From: Meiothermus ruber DSM 1279
GTDB taxonomy: Bacteria; Deinococcota; Deinococci; Deinococcales; Thermaceae
Direction of reading: 5' to 3'
Assembly (NCBI RefSeq): GCF_000024425.1
Contig: NC_013946.1
Span: 2,294,001-2,358,000, forward strand
Length of the DNA stretch: 64,000 bases
In this document: piece by piece, positions 17,516-25,979 of the stretch
Numbering within the stretch: the first letter of the stretch is position 1
Layout of the letters: every line of letters starts with the position of its first letter
Program-made: the position numbers and the translations under genes
The notes under the pieces: model-generated
Database searches by the model: none
Told to the model about the DNA's origin: nothing
Seen by the model: only the letters and a program-made list of their open reading frames with translations

Positions 17516-18058
17516 ATGGAAATCCTGTTGATCCTGGTTCTGCTGGTGGTGGCTTTATTCGTTCTGTACTACAACCGCATCATCACCCTGGAAAATCGGG
17601 TGAACAACGCACTCTCGCAGGTAGATGTGCAGCTCAAGCGGCGCAACGACCTGATTCCCAACCTGGTCAACACCGTCAAGGGCTATGCCGCCCACGAGAC
17701 CGGGGTCTTCGACCGGGTCACCCAGGCCCGCGAGCGGATGCTATCGGCTGGCAGCATCGAGGAAAAATCGGCGGCCTCCAACCAGCTCACCCAGGCCCTG
17801 CGCAGCGTTTTTGCCATTGCCGAAGCCTACCCCGCGCTCAAGGCTGATGCCAATTTCCGGGAGTTACAAGGGCAGCTCGAGGAGACCGAAAACAAGATCG
17901 CCTACTCCCGCCAGTTCTTCAACGACACCGTGCTGGACTTCAACAACACCGTAACCACCATTCCCGGCGTATTCGTCGCCCAGCTCATGGGCAAGAAACC
18001 CAAACCCTTCTTCGAAGTCGACGAGGCTACCCGGCAGGTGCCCGGTGTGAATTTCTGA
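17516..18058 (+). CDS. LemA family protein
   Basis: A protein of 180 residues with one N-terminal membrane helix (about 2-21) followed by a long helical bundle. YNRIITLENRVNNALSQVDVQLKRR, RRNDLIPNLVNTVKGYA and the FNNTVTTIPGVFVA segment near the C-terminus are LemA hallmarks. The N-terminus is expected outside and the bundle in the cytoplasm. GGGAGG at about 17501-17506 precedes the ATG. Its place directly behind the DUF2207 gene supports a shared function at the membrane. Confidence 0.93.
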   Translation: MEILLILVLLVVALFVLYYNRIITLENRVNNALSQVDVQLKRRNDLIPNLVNTVKGYAAHETGVFDRVTQARERMLSAGSIEEKSAASNQLTQALRSVFAIAEAYPALKADANFRELQGQLEETENKIAYSRQFFNDTVLDFNNTVTTIPGVFVAQLMGKKPKPFFEVDEATRQVPGVNF

Positions 18059-18140
18059 GGGCTGTTGCTGTTAAATCACTCTCCGCCGGAATAAAACCCG
18101 CTATGATGAGTCGGTAACCCCGCCTCGAGGGAGGTACTTT

Positions 18141-18395
18141 ATGAAGCTCGGCGCACAGGCTCGAAGCGAACTCCTCTCCCGCATAAGCGCCAACCCCGAC
18201 GTTCTGCGCGGCAGGCCCCGCCTCAAGGGAACCCGCATCGCGGTGCACATGGTGCTGGAAGCCCTGGCCTCGCAGATGTCCATCGAAGAGGTGTTGTTGC
18301 AATGGCCGGAACTCACCCGCCAGGATATCCAGGCAGCCTTGCTGTACGGGGCCCGCTCGACTAACTACGAGTGGATCGCCCTGCACGAAGAGTAA
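18141..18395 (+). CDS. DUF433 antitoxin-like protein
   Basis: An 84-residue protein of the DUF433 family. The central RGRPRLKGTRIAVHMVLEAL and the MSIEEVLLQWPELTRQDIQAAL segment match these small winged-helix-like proteins, which are usually encoded next to DUF5615 PIN-like toxins. GGGAGG precedes the ATG. The stop TAA shares its last A with the ATG of the next gene, so antitoxin and toxin are translationally coupled. The antitoxin role is inferred from family and pairing. Confidence 0.88.
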   Translation: MKLGAQARSELLSRISANPDVLRGRPRLKGTRIAVHMVLEALASQMSIEEVLLQWPELTRQDIQAALLYGARSTNYEWIALHEE

Positions 18396-18745
18396 TGCGA
18401 ATTCTGCTCGACGAAAACATCCCCCAGCGGGTCTTGTGGTGGCTGATTGGCGAGGGCCACGAGGTGGTCACAGCCCGGGAGGTGGGCCTTACAGGGCGCT
18501 CCGATCAGGTGTTGTACGCCTACGCCGAGCGCCACAACTACGTGCTGGTCACGCTCGACCTGGACTTTTCCGACCCCGTGCGCTTTCCCCTGAGTTTTCC
18601 GCGCATCGTGTTGCGCCCCGGCGTGATTGACCCCGAACTGATGCGCGAAATCCTGCGCGATGTGTTTCGCCTGGGCTTTCCGCTCTGGGGCGAACTCTAC
18701 GTGGTGCAGCCGGAGGGCATCGCCCGGTATAGTGAGGAACTGTGA
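18395..18745 (+). CDS. DUF5615 PIN-like toxin
   Basis: A 116-residue protein that begins MRILLDENIPQRVLWWL, the DUF5615 (Mut7-C/PIN-like) signature. Acidic residues Asp6, Glu7, Asp55, Asp57 and Asp60 (LVTLDLDFSD) fit a PIN-type ribonuclease centre. RIVLRPG is the usual central motif. Family members are proposed VapC-like toxins with DUF433 antitoxins. The stop overlaps the following HMG-CoA-lyase-like gene by 4 bases, which is an unusual partner for a toxin gene. Toxicity is not demonstrated by sequence. Confidence 0.87.
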   Translation: MRILLDENIPQRVLWWLIGEGHEVVTAREVGLTGRSDQVLYAYAERHNYVLVTLDLDFSDPVRFPLSFPRIVLRPGVIDPELMREILRDVFRLGFPLWGELYVVQPEGIARYSEEL

Positions 18746-19593
18746 GGTGGGTGGAGTGTCCACGGGACTCCTGGCAGGGTTTTGCCCGGTTTATCCCGAC
18801 CGAAGAAAAGGTGGGCTATCTGCTGGAGCTGCTCGAGGCCGGTTTTACAAACCTCGACCTCACCAGCTTTGTCTCGCCCAAATGGGTGCCCCAGCACGCC
18901 GATGCCGAGGCGGTGCTGGCCGCCCTGCCCGCGCCGCAAGGGCGGGAGTACCTGGCTATCATCGGCAACCTGAAGGGCCTCGAGCGGGCCCGACAGGCCG
19001 CCCACCTGACCGCGGTGGGCTACCCCTTTTCCATCTCCGAGACCTTTCAGCGCAAAAACCTCAACCTGGGGATTGAGGAGTCCTGGCCGGTGTTGCAACA
19101 GCTCCTGGCCGAGGCCCAGGGGCTCAGGTTTGTGGTCTACCTCTCGATGGCCTTTGGCAACCCCTACGGCGATACCTGGACACCGGGCCTGACGGCACAG
19201 TTTGTGCAGCGCATGCGAGCGCTACCTGGGCTGAGTGGCATCGTGCTGGCTGACACCTACGGGGTGGCCTCGGCCCAGACCATCGCCCAGACTCTGGAAG
19301 CCGTGGCCCAGGCCGGCGGGCTGGATGAGCACCTGGGGCTGCACCTGCACAGCCGCCCGGAACACACCCTGGACAAGGTGCGGGTGGCCCTGGCGTCTGG
19401 GGTGGGCTGGCTCGAGGGGGCCCTGGGCGGAATCGGCGGCTGTCCGTTTGCGGGCGACGACCTGGTAGGCAACCTGGCCACCGAGCAGGTCTTGCCTTAC
19501 CTAGCCCAGCAAGGCCGGGTCACCGGGGTTGACCTGGATCGATTAGGGGAACTCTCCAGCCGGGCCCAGTTGCTCCGCGCCCAGTATGCCTAG
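18742..19593 (+). CDS. HMG-CoA-lyase-like protein
   Basis: A TIM-barrel protein of 283 residues in the HMGL/isopropylmalate synthase superfamily. ECPRDSWQG near the start corresponds to the catalytic Arg-Asp segment of HMG-CoA lyase (usually RDGLQN). LHLHSRPEHT holds the two metal-binding His residues (usually HCHDTYG). GIGGCPFAGDDLVGNLATE contains the conserved Cys loop and is very close to genuine lyases. The two altered motifs leave the substrate uncertain. A GTG start overlaps the toxin stop (GTGA). Genes for leucine breakdown are not adjacent, but thiolase and an acyl-CoA-type SDR lie 1-3 kb downstream on the other strand. Confidence 0.8.
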   Translation: MRWVECPRDSWQGFARFIPTEEKVGYLLELLEAGFTNLDLTSFVSPKWVPQHADAEAVLAALPAPQGREYLAIIGNLKGLERARQAAHLTAVGYPFSISETFQRKNLNLGIEESWPVLQQLLAEAQGLRFVVYLSMAFGNPYGDTWTPGLTAQFVQRMRALPGLSGIVLADTYGVASAQTIAQTLEAVAQAGGLDEHLGLHLHSRPEHTLDKVRVALASGVGWLEGALGGIGGCPFAGDDLVGNLATEQVLPYLAQQGRVTGVDLDRLGELSSRAQLLRAQYA

Positions 19594-19925
19594 CCCCGCC
19601 GCAGGCCCAGCAGCAAACCCGCCACAAAAGCCCCGCCGAAGGGCAGGTTGGTGGTGAGCACCCGAACCAAAGCATCCCAGGCGCCTTTGATCTGATCCTG
19701 TTGCAATAAAGGTTCTACGTCGCGCTGGATGCGCGTCCAGTCTACGGCGATGTAACCCATCGAGGCCAGCACCTGCACCACCACAAAGATCAGACCTAGA
19801 ATGATGGCCACCCAGCGGCCCACGGTCTTGATGGCAAAGCCTACGGCGAAACCTGCCAGCCCTCCAAAGGTGAGCTGGCCGATGTACGGTTGAATCAGTT
19901 CCACGCTTCTATTGTGCCATGCCAA
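19590..19925 (-). CDS. FUN14 family membrane protein
   Basis: A small protein (111 residues from the ATG at 19925) with a Gly-rich first helix (LTFGGLAGFAVGFAIKTVGR), a second helix (WVAIILGLIFVVVQVLASMG) and a last one (LPFGGAFVAGLLLGL). This is the FUN14 pattern; the bacterial function is unknown. A GTG at 19904 is an alternative start. The gene begins 15 bp after the SDR stop and is probably co-transcribed with it. Its stop overlaps the convergent HMGL-like stop. Confidence 0.75.
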   Translation of the reverse strand: MAWHNRSVELIQPYIGQLTFGGLAGFAVGFAIKTVGRWVAIILGLIFVVVQVLASMGYIAVDWTRIQRDVEPLLQQDQIKGAWDALVRVLTTNLPFGGAFVAGLLLGLRRG

Positions 19926-19940
19926 GACTGGCTGGAAGGA

Positions 19941-20789
19941 TCAGCTTTTTTTACGCATGGCCTCGAGCATGTCCCACTGCTCTTTGGTCACCGCGTCCAG
20001 CACATTGAACTCCCCAGCATTCCAGACCGTCTCGCCCCCGTCAATGGTGATAACGTCGCCGGTGATAAAACCGGCATAATCCGAGATCAGGTATGCAGCC
20101 AGGTTGGCCAGTTCGATGTGCTGGCCCACCCGCCCCAGGGGAATCTTCTTCTCGAACATCTGGGCGATCTCCGGGGTGGGCATCAGGCGCGTCCAGGCTC
20201 CCTCGGTGGGGAAAGGCCCCGGTGCGATGGCGTTGAGGCGGATGCCGTACTTGCCCCACTCCGCCGCCAGCGACTTGGTTAAGGCCACCACCCCGGCCTT
20301 GGCCGTGGCCGAGGGCACCACATACCCCGAACCGGTCTGGGCGTAGGTGGTGGCGATGTTGAGCATGGTGCCCTTCTGCCCTTTGGCAATCCAGCGCTTG
20401 CCCACCTCCAGGGTGCAGTACACCGTGCCGTGCAGCACGATATTCAGAACCGAATCAAAAGCCCGGTAAGACAGCCGCTCGGTGGGCGAAATAAAGTTGC
20501 CTGCGGCGTTGTTGATTAGCACGTCAATTCGGCCAAAATGAGCCTCCACCGCATCTATCATGGCCCGCACCGCCTCGGGGTCGCGCACATCCACCGGTGT
20601 GGCGAAAACCTCCCCGCCGGTTTGCTGCATCATCTCCTGGGCGGCCTGGGCGATGGTCTCGGCCCGGCGGCTGGTGATGGCCACCTTGGCCCCCAGCTCT
20701 AGAAAACGCGTGCTCATTGAGCGGCCAAGGCCTGTACCGCCCCCTGTAACCAGCACCACCTTATCCTTTAGAAGCCCAGGTTCAAACAT
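19941..20789 (-). CDS. 2,4-dienoyl-CoA-reductase-like SDR
   Basis: A short-chain dehydrogenase of about 282 residues. [12 protein letters not shown] is the cofactor motif, [15 protein letters not shown] and VNVLHGT-like [11 protein letters not shown] are typical of the dienoyl-CoA reductase branch, and [11 protein letters not shown] replaces the classical YxxxK context as that branch does. [14 protein letters not shown] is also characteristic. The probable role is auxiliary beta-oxidation of unsaturated fatty acids. The ATG at 20789 is preferred over a GTG at 20795. FUN14 follows directly and thiolase lies upstream on the same strand. Confidence 0.87.
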   Translation of the reverse strand: MFEPGLLKDKVVLVTGGGTGLGRSMSTRFLELGAKVAITSRRAETIAQAAQEMMQQTGGEVFATPVDVRDPEAVRAMIDAVEAHFGRIDVLINNAAGNFISPTERLSYRAFDSVLNIVLHGTVYCTLEVGKRWIAKGQKGTMLNIATTYAQTGSGYVVPSATAKAGVVALTKSLAAEWGKYGIRLNAIAPGPFPTEGAWTRLMPTPEIAQMFEKKIPLGRVGQHIELANLAAYLISDYAGFITGDVITIDGGETVWNAGEFNVLDAVTKEQWDMLEAMRKKS

Positions 20790-20886
20790 ACACACCCCAT
20801 CGATTCACGAAAAGAATCCGCTCTAGCGGCCCAATTTTCGCCACCCTGCCACAGCCCGATTTTCATAGGACTCGCACAGGCCCCTC

Positions 20887-22059
20887 TCAGGCCTGCGGGT
20901 ACACCTCAAACACCCCAGCAGCCCCCATCCCACCACCAATGCACATGGTCACCATACCCAGCCCGCCCCCGCGCTTGCCAAGTTCGTGGATAAGCTGGGT
21001 GGTGAGCTTGGCTCCGGTCGCACCCAGGGGGTGGCCCAGCGCAATGGCCCCACCGTTGACGTTGACTTTTTCGGGGTTCATTTGCAGCTCCCGCATCACC
21101 GCCAGCACCTGGGCTGCAAAAGCTTCGTTGAACTCGATGAGCTTGAGGTCGTCCAGGGTAACACCGGCTTTGGCCAGGGCCTTGGGCACGGCCTTGATGG
21201 GGCCCACACCCATAATGTCCGGGTCTACCCCACCCGTAGCAAAGGAGATAAACCGGGCCAGCGGTTTTAGGCCCAGCTCTTTGGCTTTGTCCGCGCTCAT
21301 CAACAGCACAGCCGCGGCCCCATCGGAGTAGGGGGAGGCGTTACCGGCGGTCACAGTGCCCCCTTCCTTGAAGGCGGGCTTGAGTTTGGCGAGGCGCTCG
21401 AGGCTGGTATCGGCACGGGGAAGCTCATCTTTGGCAAACAACACTTCCTCCACTTGCTTTTTGCTTCCTTTCCAGTGCACCTTTTTGACCGGGATGGGCA
21501 CAATTTGCTCGTCGAAAGCGCCCCGGGCCTGGGCCTCCAAGGCTTTCTGGTGGCTCCGCAGGGCCCAGGCGTCCTGGTCGGCACGGCTAATACCCCAGCG
21601 CTCGGCCACCCGCTCGGCGGTGAAGCCCATGCCGATATAGGCCTCGGTCAGCTCGGGGTGGAGCTGGGTGTGGTAACCCGACATCGGCACCTGGCTCATC
21701 ATCTCCACACCCCCGGCCAGCACCACCTCGTTCATGCCCGACATGATGGCCTGGGCTGCATAGGCCACGCTTTGCAGGCCCGAGGAGCAGAACCGGTTAA
21801 TGGTCGCCGCCGAGACCTCTACGGGGAAGCCAGCCCGCAGCATGGAGAGCCGGGCTACGTTCAGGCCCTGGCTGGCCTCGGGCATCGCACACCCCCACTG
21901 AATGTCTTCGATGAGGGCGGGGTCTACACCGGCCCTGGTCACGGCTGCTTTCATCACCTCGGCCGAGAGGTCGATGGGGTGTACGCTGGCTAAAGAACCA
22001 TCGCTTTTGCCGCGTGCAACGGCGCTGCGAACCGCACTGACGATAACCGCTTCCTTCAT
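20887..22059 (-). CDS. Acetyl-CoA C-acyltransferase (thiolase)
   Basis: A type I thiolase of 390 residues. The nucleophilic Cys91 lies in [10 protein letters not shown], His343 in [14 protein letters not shown], and the second Cys373 in [11 protein letters not shown]. The length fits FadA-type degradative thiolases. It cleaves 3-ketoacyl-CoA, or condenses acetyl-CoA, in the cytoplasm. AAGGAG lies 7 nt before the ATG, and TATAAC at about 22082-22077 with TTTGCC 16 bp further is a likely promoter. The neighbouring SDR and the crotonase at 42.5 kb would supply other beta-oxidation steps. Confidence 0.94.
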   Translation of the reverse strand: MKEAVIVSAVRSAVARGKSDGSLASVHPIDLSAEVMKAAVTRAGVDPALIEDIQWGCAMPEASQGLNVARLSMLRAGFPVEVSAATINRFCSSGLQSVAYAAQAIMSGMNEVVLAGGVEMMSQVPMSGYHTQLHPELTEAYIGMGFTAERVAERWGISRADQDAWALRSHQKALEAQARGAFDEQIVPIPVKKVHWKGSKKQVEEVLFAKDELPRADTSLERLAKLKPAFKEGGTVTAGNASPYSDGAAAVLLMSADKAKELGLKPLARFISFATGGVDPDIMGVGPIKAVPKALAKAGVTLDDLKLIEFNEAFAAQVLAVMRELQMNPEKVNVNGGAIALGHPLGATGAKLTTQLIHELGKRGGGLGMVTMCIGGGMGAAGVFEVYPQA

Positions 22060-22187
22060 GGCTGCTCCTTAAAAGTTATACTGAGTCAAAGTTTATGGCA
22101 AAGCGCTTCTGGCTTCAAGTCTTGCCCAGCCCTCTGGTGGGTTCCGCGCGAATGGCTCCGTGCAGCCAAAGGCGTTAGGATATCTGC

Positions 22188-22703
22188 GTGGCAGAGAAGC
22201 CTTCTACTTGGTCACAACTGCTCGTGGGTTACGGCGAAGACGCGCACCGCCTGGGCGAGGGGCGCGAGCTCTGGCTGGGGGGTGTGCGCATCGAGAGCGA
22301 CCGGGGTGCTATAGCGCATTCCGACGGCGATGTCCTTCTACATGCCCTTTCCGATGCCCTGCTCTCGGCTTTTGCGCTGGGCGACATCGGCAGCTACTTC
22401 CCCGACCACGACCCCAAGTGGAAGGGCCTGGAAAGCCGGGTGATCCTCGAGGTGGTCTTGCAAAAGGTACGCGAGAGCGGCTATCGGCTCAGCCAGCTTT
22501 CAGCGGTGGTGACGCTCGACCGGCCCAAGCTGGGGCCGCACCGCACGAGCATCCAGCAACACCTGGCCCTGCTGACCGGCCTGCCCGAAAAGCGGGTGGG
22601 CCTCACCTTCAAAACCTCCGAGGGTCTGGCCCCCGACCACGCCCAGTGCCGGGTGGTGGTCTACCTCGAGCCCCTCCCGGAAAAACAGGGTGAAAAAAGC
22701 TAG
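22188..22703 (+). CDS. ispF: 2-C-methyl-D-erythritol 2,4-cyclodiphosphate synthase
   Basis: The MEP-pathway enzyme that cyclises CDP-ME-2-phosphate to MEcPP with release of CMP. Metal ligands Asp18 and His20 (GEDAHRLG) and His52 (LLHAL) are present, with [21 protein letters not shown] and FKTSEGL motifs. The 171-residue length is normal with a slightly extended N-terminus. The GTG start has TAGGAT (22176-22181) 6 nt upstream. It feeds the substrate used, after one step, by IspG at 9.4 kb. Confidence 0.95.
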   Translation: MAEKPSTWSQLLVGYGEDAHRLGEGRELWLGGVRIESDRGAIAHSDGDVLLHALSDALLSAFALGDIGSYFPDHDPKWKGLESRVILEVVLQKVRESGYRLSQLSAVVTLDRPKLGPHRTSIQQHLALLTGLPEKRVGLTFKTSEGLAPDHAQCRVVVYLEPLPEKQGEKS

Positions 22704-22715
22704 CCTTCTTTCTTT

Positions 22716-23333
22716 ATGCAGCACTGGCAGTTGCTTGATGTTCTGTCCTGGGCCGGTCTCCTGGCTTTTGGGGTCTCGGGTGCACTGGTGGCGGTGCAAA
22801 AACGCTTCGACCTGGTGGGCATTATCGTGCTGACCGGGGTTACCGCCATTGGCGGGGGCGCCATCCGGGATGTGCTGGTGGGCTCGCTGCCCGCTGGCTC
22901 GCTGCGCAATGAGGCAGTGCTGTGGCTGGTGTTTCTGGTGGCCCTGGTGGTGTGGCGGTTCAATCAGCGGCTGGGCCGGCTCGAGCGCCCCATCTACTAC
23001 CTCGATACCGTTGGCCTGGGGCTGTTTGCGGCACTGGGGGCCGAGCGGGCTCTGGCATTTGGGCTGGGGTTTTGGGGCTGTGTGTTTGTGGGTACGGTCT
23101 CGGGGGTGGGGGGTGGGGTTCTGCGCGACGTGCTGGCCGGAGAGATTCCCGGCATCTTCTACCGCAACCGCGACCTCTACGCCTCGGCGGCCAGCGGGGG
23201 GGCCGCGGTGGTGTTTTTGATTTACACGTTTTTGCCCACCTACGCGGCCCTGGCGGTGGTCTCGGGGGCCCTGGTCACCATTGGGCTGCGGCTCTCGAGC
23301 CGCTGGCTCGGTTTAGGCCTTCCCGCCCCGTGA
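22716..23333 (+). CDS. UPF0126 / trimeric intracellular cation channel family protein
   Basis: A 205-residue membrane protein with about seven helices in two similar halves. The motifs GVTAIGGGAIRDVLVG and VSGVGGGVLRDVLAGEIP are the duplicated signature of the UPF0126 (YadS/YicG, TRIC-related) family. Some members conduct K+ or transport amino acids; the cargo here is unknown. It starts 12 bp after the ispF stop, without a strong Shine-Dalgarno, and may be read from the ispF transcript. Confidence 0.87.
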   Translation: MQHWQLLDVLSWAGLLAFGVSGALVAVQKRFDLVGIIVLTGVTAIGGGAIRDVLVGSLPAGSLRNEAVLWLVFLVALVVWRFNQRLGRLERPIYYLDTVGLGLFAALGAERALAFGLGFWGCVFVGTVSGVGGGVLRDVLAGEIPGIFYRNRDLYASAASGGAAVVFLIYTFLPTYAALAVVSGALVTIGLRLSSRWLGLGLPAP

Positions 23334-23349
23334 GCAAGGTCATATTTGC

Positions 23350-23378
23350 TTGCTTTAGCTGGCTTGGGGTGCTAGGCT
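23350..23378 (+). promoter_or_regulatory. Sigma-70-type promoter for mgtE
   Basis: TTGCTT (23350-23355) and TAGGCT (23373-23378) are separated by exactly 17 bp. Transcription would start near 23385, leaving a leader of about 190 nt before mgtE. Confidence 0.55.
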
Positions 23379-23384
23379 ACTTTA

Positions 23385-23577
23385 GGCTTTGCCCGGCAGG
23401 GAACGCTCGGGTTCACCTGCGGGCTGTAGGCATATAGGAGGCACCGTGGAAGATCACAGTTCTAGTCGAAGATTTTACCCGGTGTGCTCCCACACCGAGT
23501 AATCCTCGACAAACCGTGTACCCTGCGGAGCTTCCTTCCAAGATTCGGCTTAGGCCGAAAACCGAAGGAGGCCGCAT
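23385..23577 (+). promoter_or_regulatory. Structured mgtE leader with RBS-sequestering stem
   Basis: Three hairpins are visible. The first pairs 23391-23404 with 23411-23424 (GCCCGGCAGG with CCTGCGGGC, extended by GAAC/GTTC). The second is nested: GTCGAAGATT (23465-23474) with AATCCTCGAC (23501-23510, one mismatch), enclosing CGGTGTG/CACACCG around CTCC. The third is TTCGGC-TTAG-GCCGAA (23544-23559), enclosed by CTTCCTTC (23531-23538) pairing with GAAGGAGG (23564-23571, one G-U), which is the ribosome binding site itself. This would silence translation unless the stem opens. The leader lacks the UUAGGUGAGGCUCCU core of the M-box. Confidence 0.5.
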
Positions 23578-24942
23578 ATGTACGATGCTGAAACCCTGGT
23601 TGGGCTGGAAGCCCTCAAAAATGCCCTGCGAGAGAGCGATGCTTTCAAGGTCAAAGCGGCGCTGGAGGAGCTGTACCCGGCGCAAATTTTGGAGCACTGG
23701 TCGGAGTTCGCGCCGGAGCATCGCCTGCCCATCCTGACCCTGCTCTCCCCGGCCGAGGCAGCGGAGGTCTTCAGTCACCTCGAGGAGGCCGAGCAGGCCG
23801 AGCTTCTGGAAGCCCTGCCCCCCTGGCGGGTCAAGGAGCTGCTGGAGGAGCTGTCGCTGGACGACCTGGCCGACGCCATCAACGCGGTTGAGGAGGAAAA
23901 CAGCCGGGAGGCCGCCGAAGCCCTTTTGCGCCAGCTCGACCCCGAGACCCGGGCCGAAGTAGAAGAGCTTGTCGAGTACGACGAGGATGAGGCCGGGGGC
24001 ATTATGACCTCGGAGTACATCGCGGTGCGGGACTCCATGCGGGTGGAGGAGGTGTTCCGCTTCTTACGGCGCGAGGCCCCTGACGCGGAGCAAATTTACG
24101 TGATTTACGTGGTGGACGCCGAGGAGCACCTGCAAGGGGTGCTCACCCTGCGCGACCTGATTGTGGCCGATCCCAAGACCCGCGTCGCGGAGATCATGAA
24201 CCCCGATGTGATCTATGTGCGCGACGATACCGACCAGGAGGAAGTGGCCCGGCTGATGGCCGACTACAACTTCACCGTGCTGCCGGTGGTGGACGAAGAT
24301 AAAAAACTGGTGGGGATTGTAACCATCGACGACGTGGTGGACGTCATCGAGGAGGAGGCCACCGAGGACATCTACCGCCTGGGTGCGGTGGAGTCGCCCG
24401 AGCTGGTGTACAGCAAGTCGAGCGTCTTCAAGCTGTGGAGCGCCCGGGTGCGCTGGCTGATTATTTTGATTATTACCGGCAGCATTACCAGCACCATTTT
24501 GCAGGGCTTTGAGTCGGTGCTCGAGGCCGTCACGGCTCTGGCTTTTTACGTACCGGTGCTGGTGGGTACCGGGGGCAACACCGGCAACCAGTCCAGCACC
24601 CTGATCGTGCGGGCGCTGGCCACCCGCGATGTGGCTCTGGGCGACTGGCTTCGCATCATGCGCAAAGAACTGGGGGTGGGTATACTCCTGGGCCTGACCC
24701 TGGCCTGCCTGCTCACCATCAAGGTTCTAATCGATGGGCAGGTGCAGTTGCTATGGGTGGTGGGCATCTCGCTGGGCCTGGTGGTGCTGCTGGCCAACGT
24801 GGTGGGGGCTATGCTGCCCCTGCTGCTGCGCCGGCTGAAGCTCGACCCGGCCCTGATTTCCAACCCCCTGATCGCTACCGTCACCGACGTTACCGGCCTG
24901 GTGGTGTACCTGACCGTGGCCCGCTGGCTATTGAACCTATAA
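23578..24942 (+). CDS. mgtE: Magnesium transporter MgtE
   Basis: A 454-residue Mg2+ channel of the cytoplasmic membrane. The acidic N-terminal superhelical domain (about 1-130), two CBS domains (about 135-260, including IMTSEYIAVRDSM and EIMNPDVIYVRDD), a linker helix and five C-terminal helices are in the expected order. VGTGGNTGNQSSTL is the conserved pore motif. In this family, Mg2+ binding to the N and CBS domains closes the pore. The RBS AAGGAGG lies 6 nt before the ATG and can pair with upstream sequence. The stop overlaps the convergent YwiC-like stop by 6 bp. Confidence 0.96.
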   Translation: MYDAETLVGLEALKNALRESDAFKVKAALEELYPAQILEHWSEFAPEHRLPILTLLSPAEAAEVFSHLEEAEQAELLEALPPWRVKELLEELSLDDLADAINAVEEENSREAAEALLRQLDPETRAEVEELVEYDEDEAGGIMTSEYIAVRDSMRVEEVFRFLRREAPDAEQIYVIYVVDAEEHLQGVLTLRDLIVADPKTRVAEIMNPDVIYVRDDTDQEEVARLMADYNFTVLPVVDEDKKLVGIVTIDDVVDVIEEEATEDIYRLGAVESPELVYSKSSVFKLWSARVRWLIILIITGSITSTILQGFESVLEAVTALAFYVPVLVGTGGNTGNQSSTLIVRALATRDVALGDWLRIMRKELGVGILLGLTLACLLTIKVLIDGQVQLLWVVGISLGLVVLLANVVGAMLPLLLRRLKLDPALISNPLIATVTDVTGLVVYLTVARWLLNL

Positions 24943-25737
24943 GCCCCCTCGAGCCCCCAGCGCTGTGCTCAGTACTACCAACAGCCCCAGGGCCATCTGG
25001 CTCCAGCCCACCGCCCGGGCCGGCATGGGGGGCCTATGAAGGGTGTACAGCGTCCATGGCAGCAGCAAGGCCAGGGCCAGGACGCTCGTCCAGGGAAGCC
25101 ATCCCAGCCAGGCCCCCAGCACCAGCCCAGCAATCGCCAAACCCTCCGCCAGGTAGACCGGCACCACCTCCACCCGTTCACCCCGGGCCCGGCGCACCTG
25201 GGCTCGAGCGTAGAAAATGGAAGCCAGAGAGCGGGCCGCCAGCACCTGCCAAAGCCCATAGGCCAGCAGCGGATTCTGGCCGGCTGCCAGGGCAATACCG
25301 GTGGCTATAGCCCCCATAGCCACCGCCCCGCAGAGCTCGGGCAGCAGGTTTCGTCCCTGGTTGCGCGCATCAAACCAGAGCTGCACCCCCACCAGCGGCA
25401 GGGCCAGCAGCAGCGGTATCCAGAAAGGCCCGGCTGCCCACCTGGCTGTCCACAGCAGTCCAGCAACGGCCAGAAAACCGTACAGCAGAGCGAAGTTTCG
25501 GGCCAGGGCGGTACGGGGAAAGGTTTTGCCCCGGCGCAGATCGGTAAGCCAAAGCTTAAGGGGGTGACGGGTGAAGAAAGCCGCCAGGGCAAAAAGCCCC
25601 AGGCCCAGGCCGGCCCCGCTTGGGGCTACCAGCAAGCCCAGCAGAACGGGCTCGAGGGTAAACCCCCAGCCACCGTGTTCGTTGGGAAGGGCCACGGCCT
25701 TGAGGGAAACTCTGGATCTTGGGGCTGGGGTCGCCAT
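24937..25737 (-). CDS. YwiC-like family membrane protein
   Basis: A 266-residue protein with about eight hydrophobic helices. ALPNEHGGWGFTLEPVLLGLL near the start and the FFTRHPLKL segment are typical of the YwiC-like family. In other bacteria ywiC lies near nitrate-respiration genes but its function is unknown. No nitrate genes are seen here. Upstream, 25738-25979 holds no gene on this strand. Confidence 0.8.
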   Translation of the reverse strand: MATPAPRSRVSLKAVALPNEHGGWGFTLEPVLLGLLVAPSGAGLGLGLFALAAFFTRHPLKLWLTDLRRGKTFPRTALARNFALLYGFLAVAGLLWTARWAAGPFWIPLLLALPLVGVQLWFDARNQGRNLLPELCGAVAMGAIATGIALAAGQNPLLAYGLWQVLAARSLASIFYARAQVRRARGERVEVVPVYLAEGLAIAGLVLGAWLGWLPWTSVLALALLLPWTLYTLHRPPMPARAVGWSQMALGLLVVLSTALGARGGL

Positions 25738-25908
25738 GTTTCGCCTAACAAGGTTAGCAGCCTAGCCAGGGGACTTTCGCCCCTCGCATATCCCGCGGGC
25801 TGGTTCAAACAGGCGCAGGGCCTGTGGCCGGGCCTGCACCTATCCGACCCGCTTCTCGGCCCGCCCAGCTCGCTCGAGGTTCAAAATACCAAAAACCGAC
25901 AAAAATAC

Positions 25909-25937
25909 TTGATTTATATTCTATAGCTTGTTAGCTT
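25909..25937 (+). promoter_or_regulatory. Candidate promoter for the iron-type ABC genes
   Basis: TTGATT (25909-25914) and TAGCTT (25932-25937) are 17 bp apart in an AT-rich patch. An ATG at 25943 would open a 10-codon frame (MRGPVAACLC) ending at 25975, just before the permease start at 25980. The rest of the gap 25738-25908 shows nothing I can name. Confidence 0.4.
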
Positions 25938-25979
25938 TGGGGATGCGCGGCCCCGTGGCGGCCTGCTTGTGCTAGGCAC

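Noticed and set aside
23413-23460. Possible M-box (the minus strand reads GGTGCCTCCTATATGCC)
   Set aside because: The resemblance is on the wrong strand for mgtE, and the plus strand lacks the conserved core and loops.
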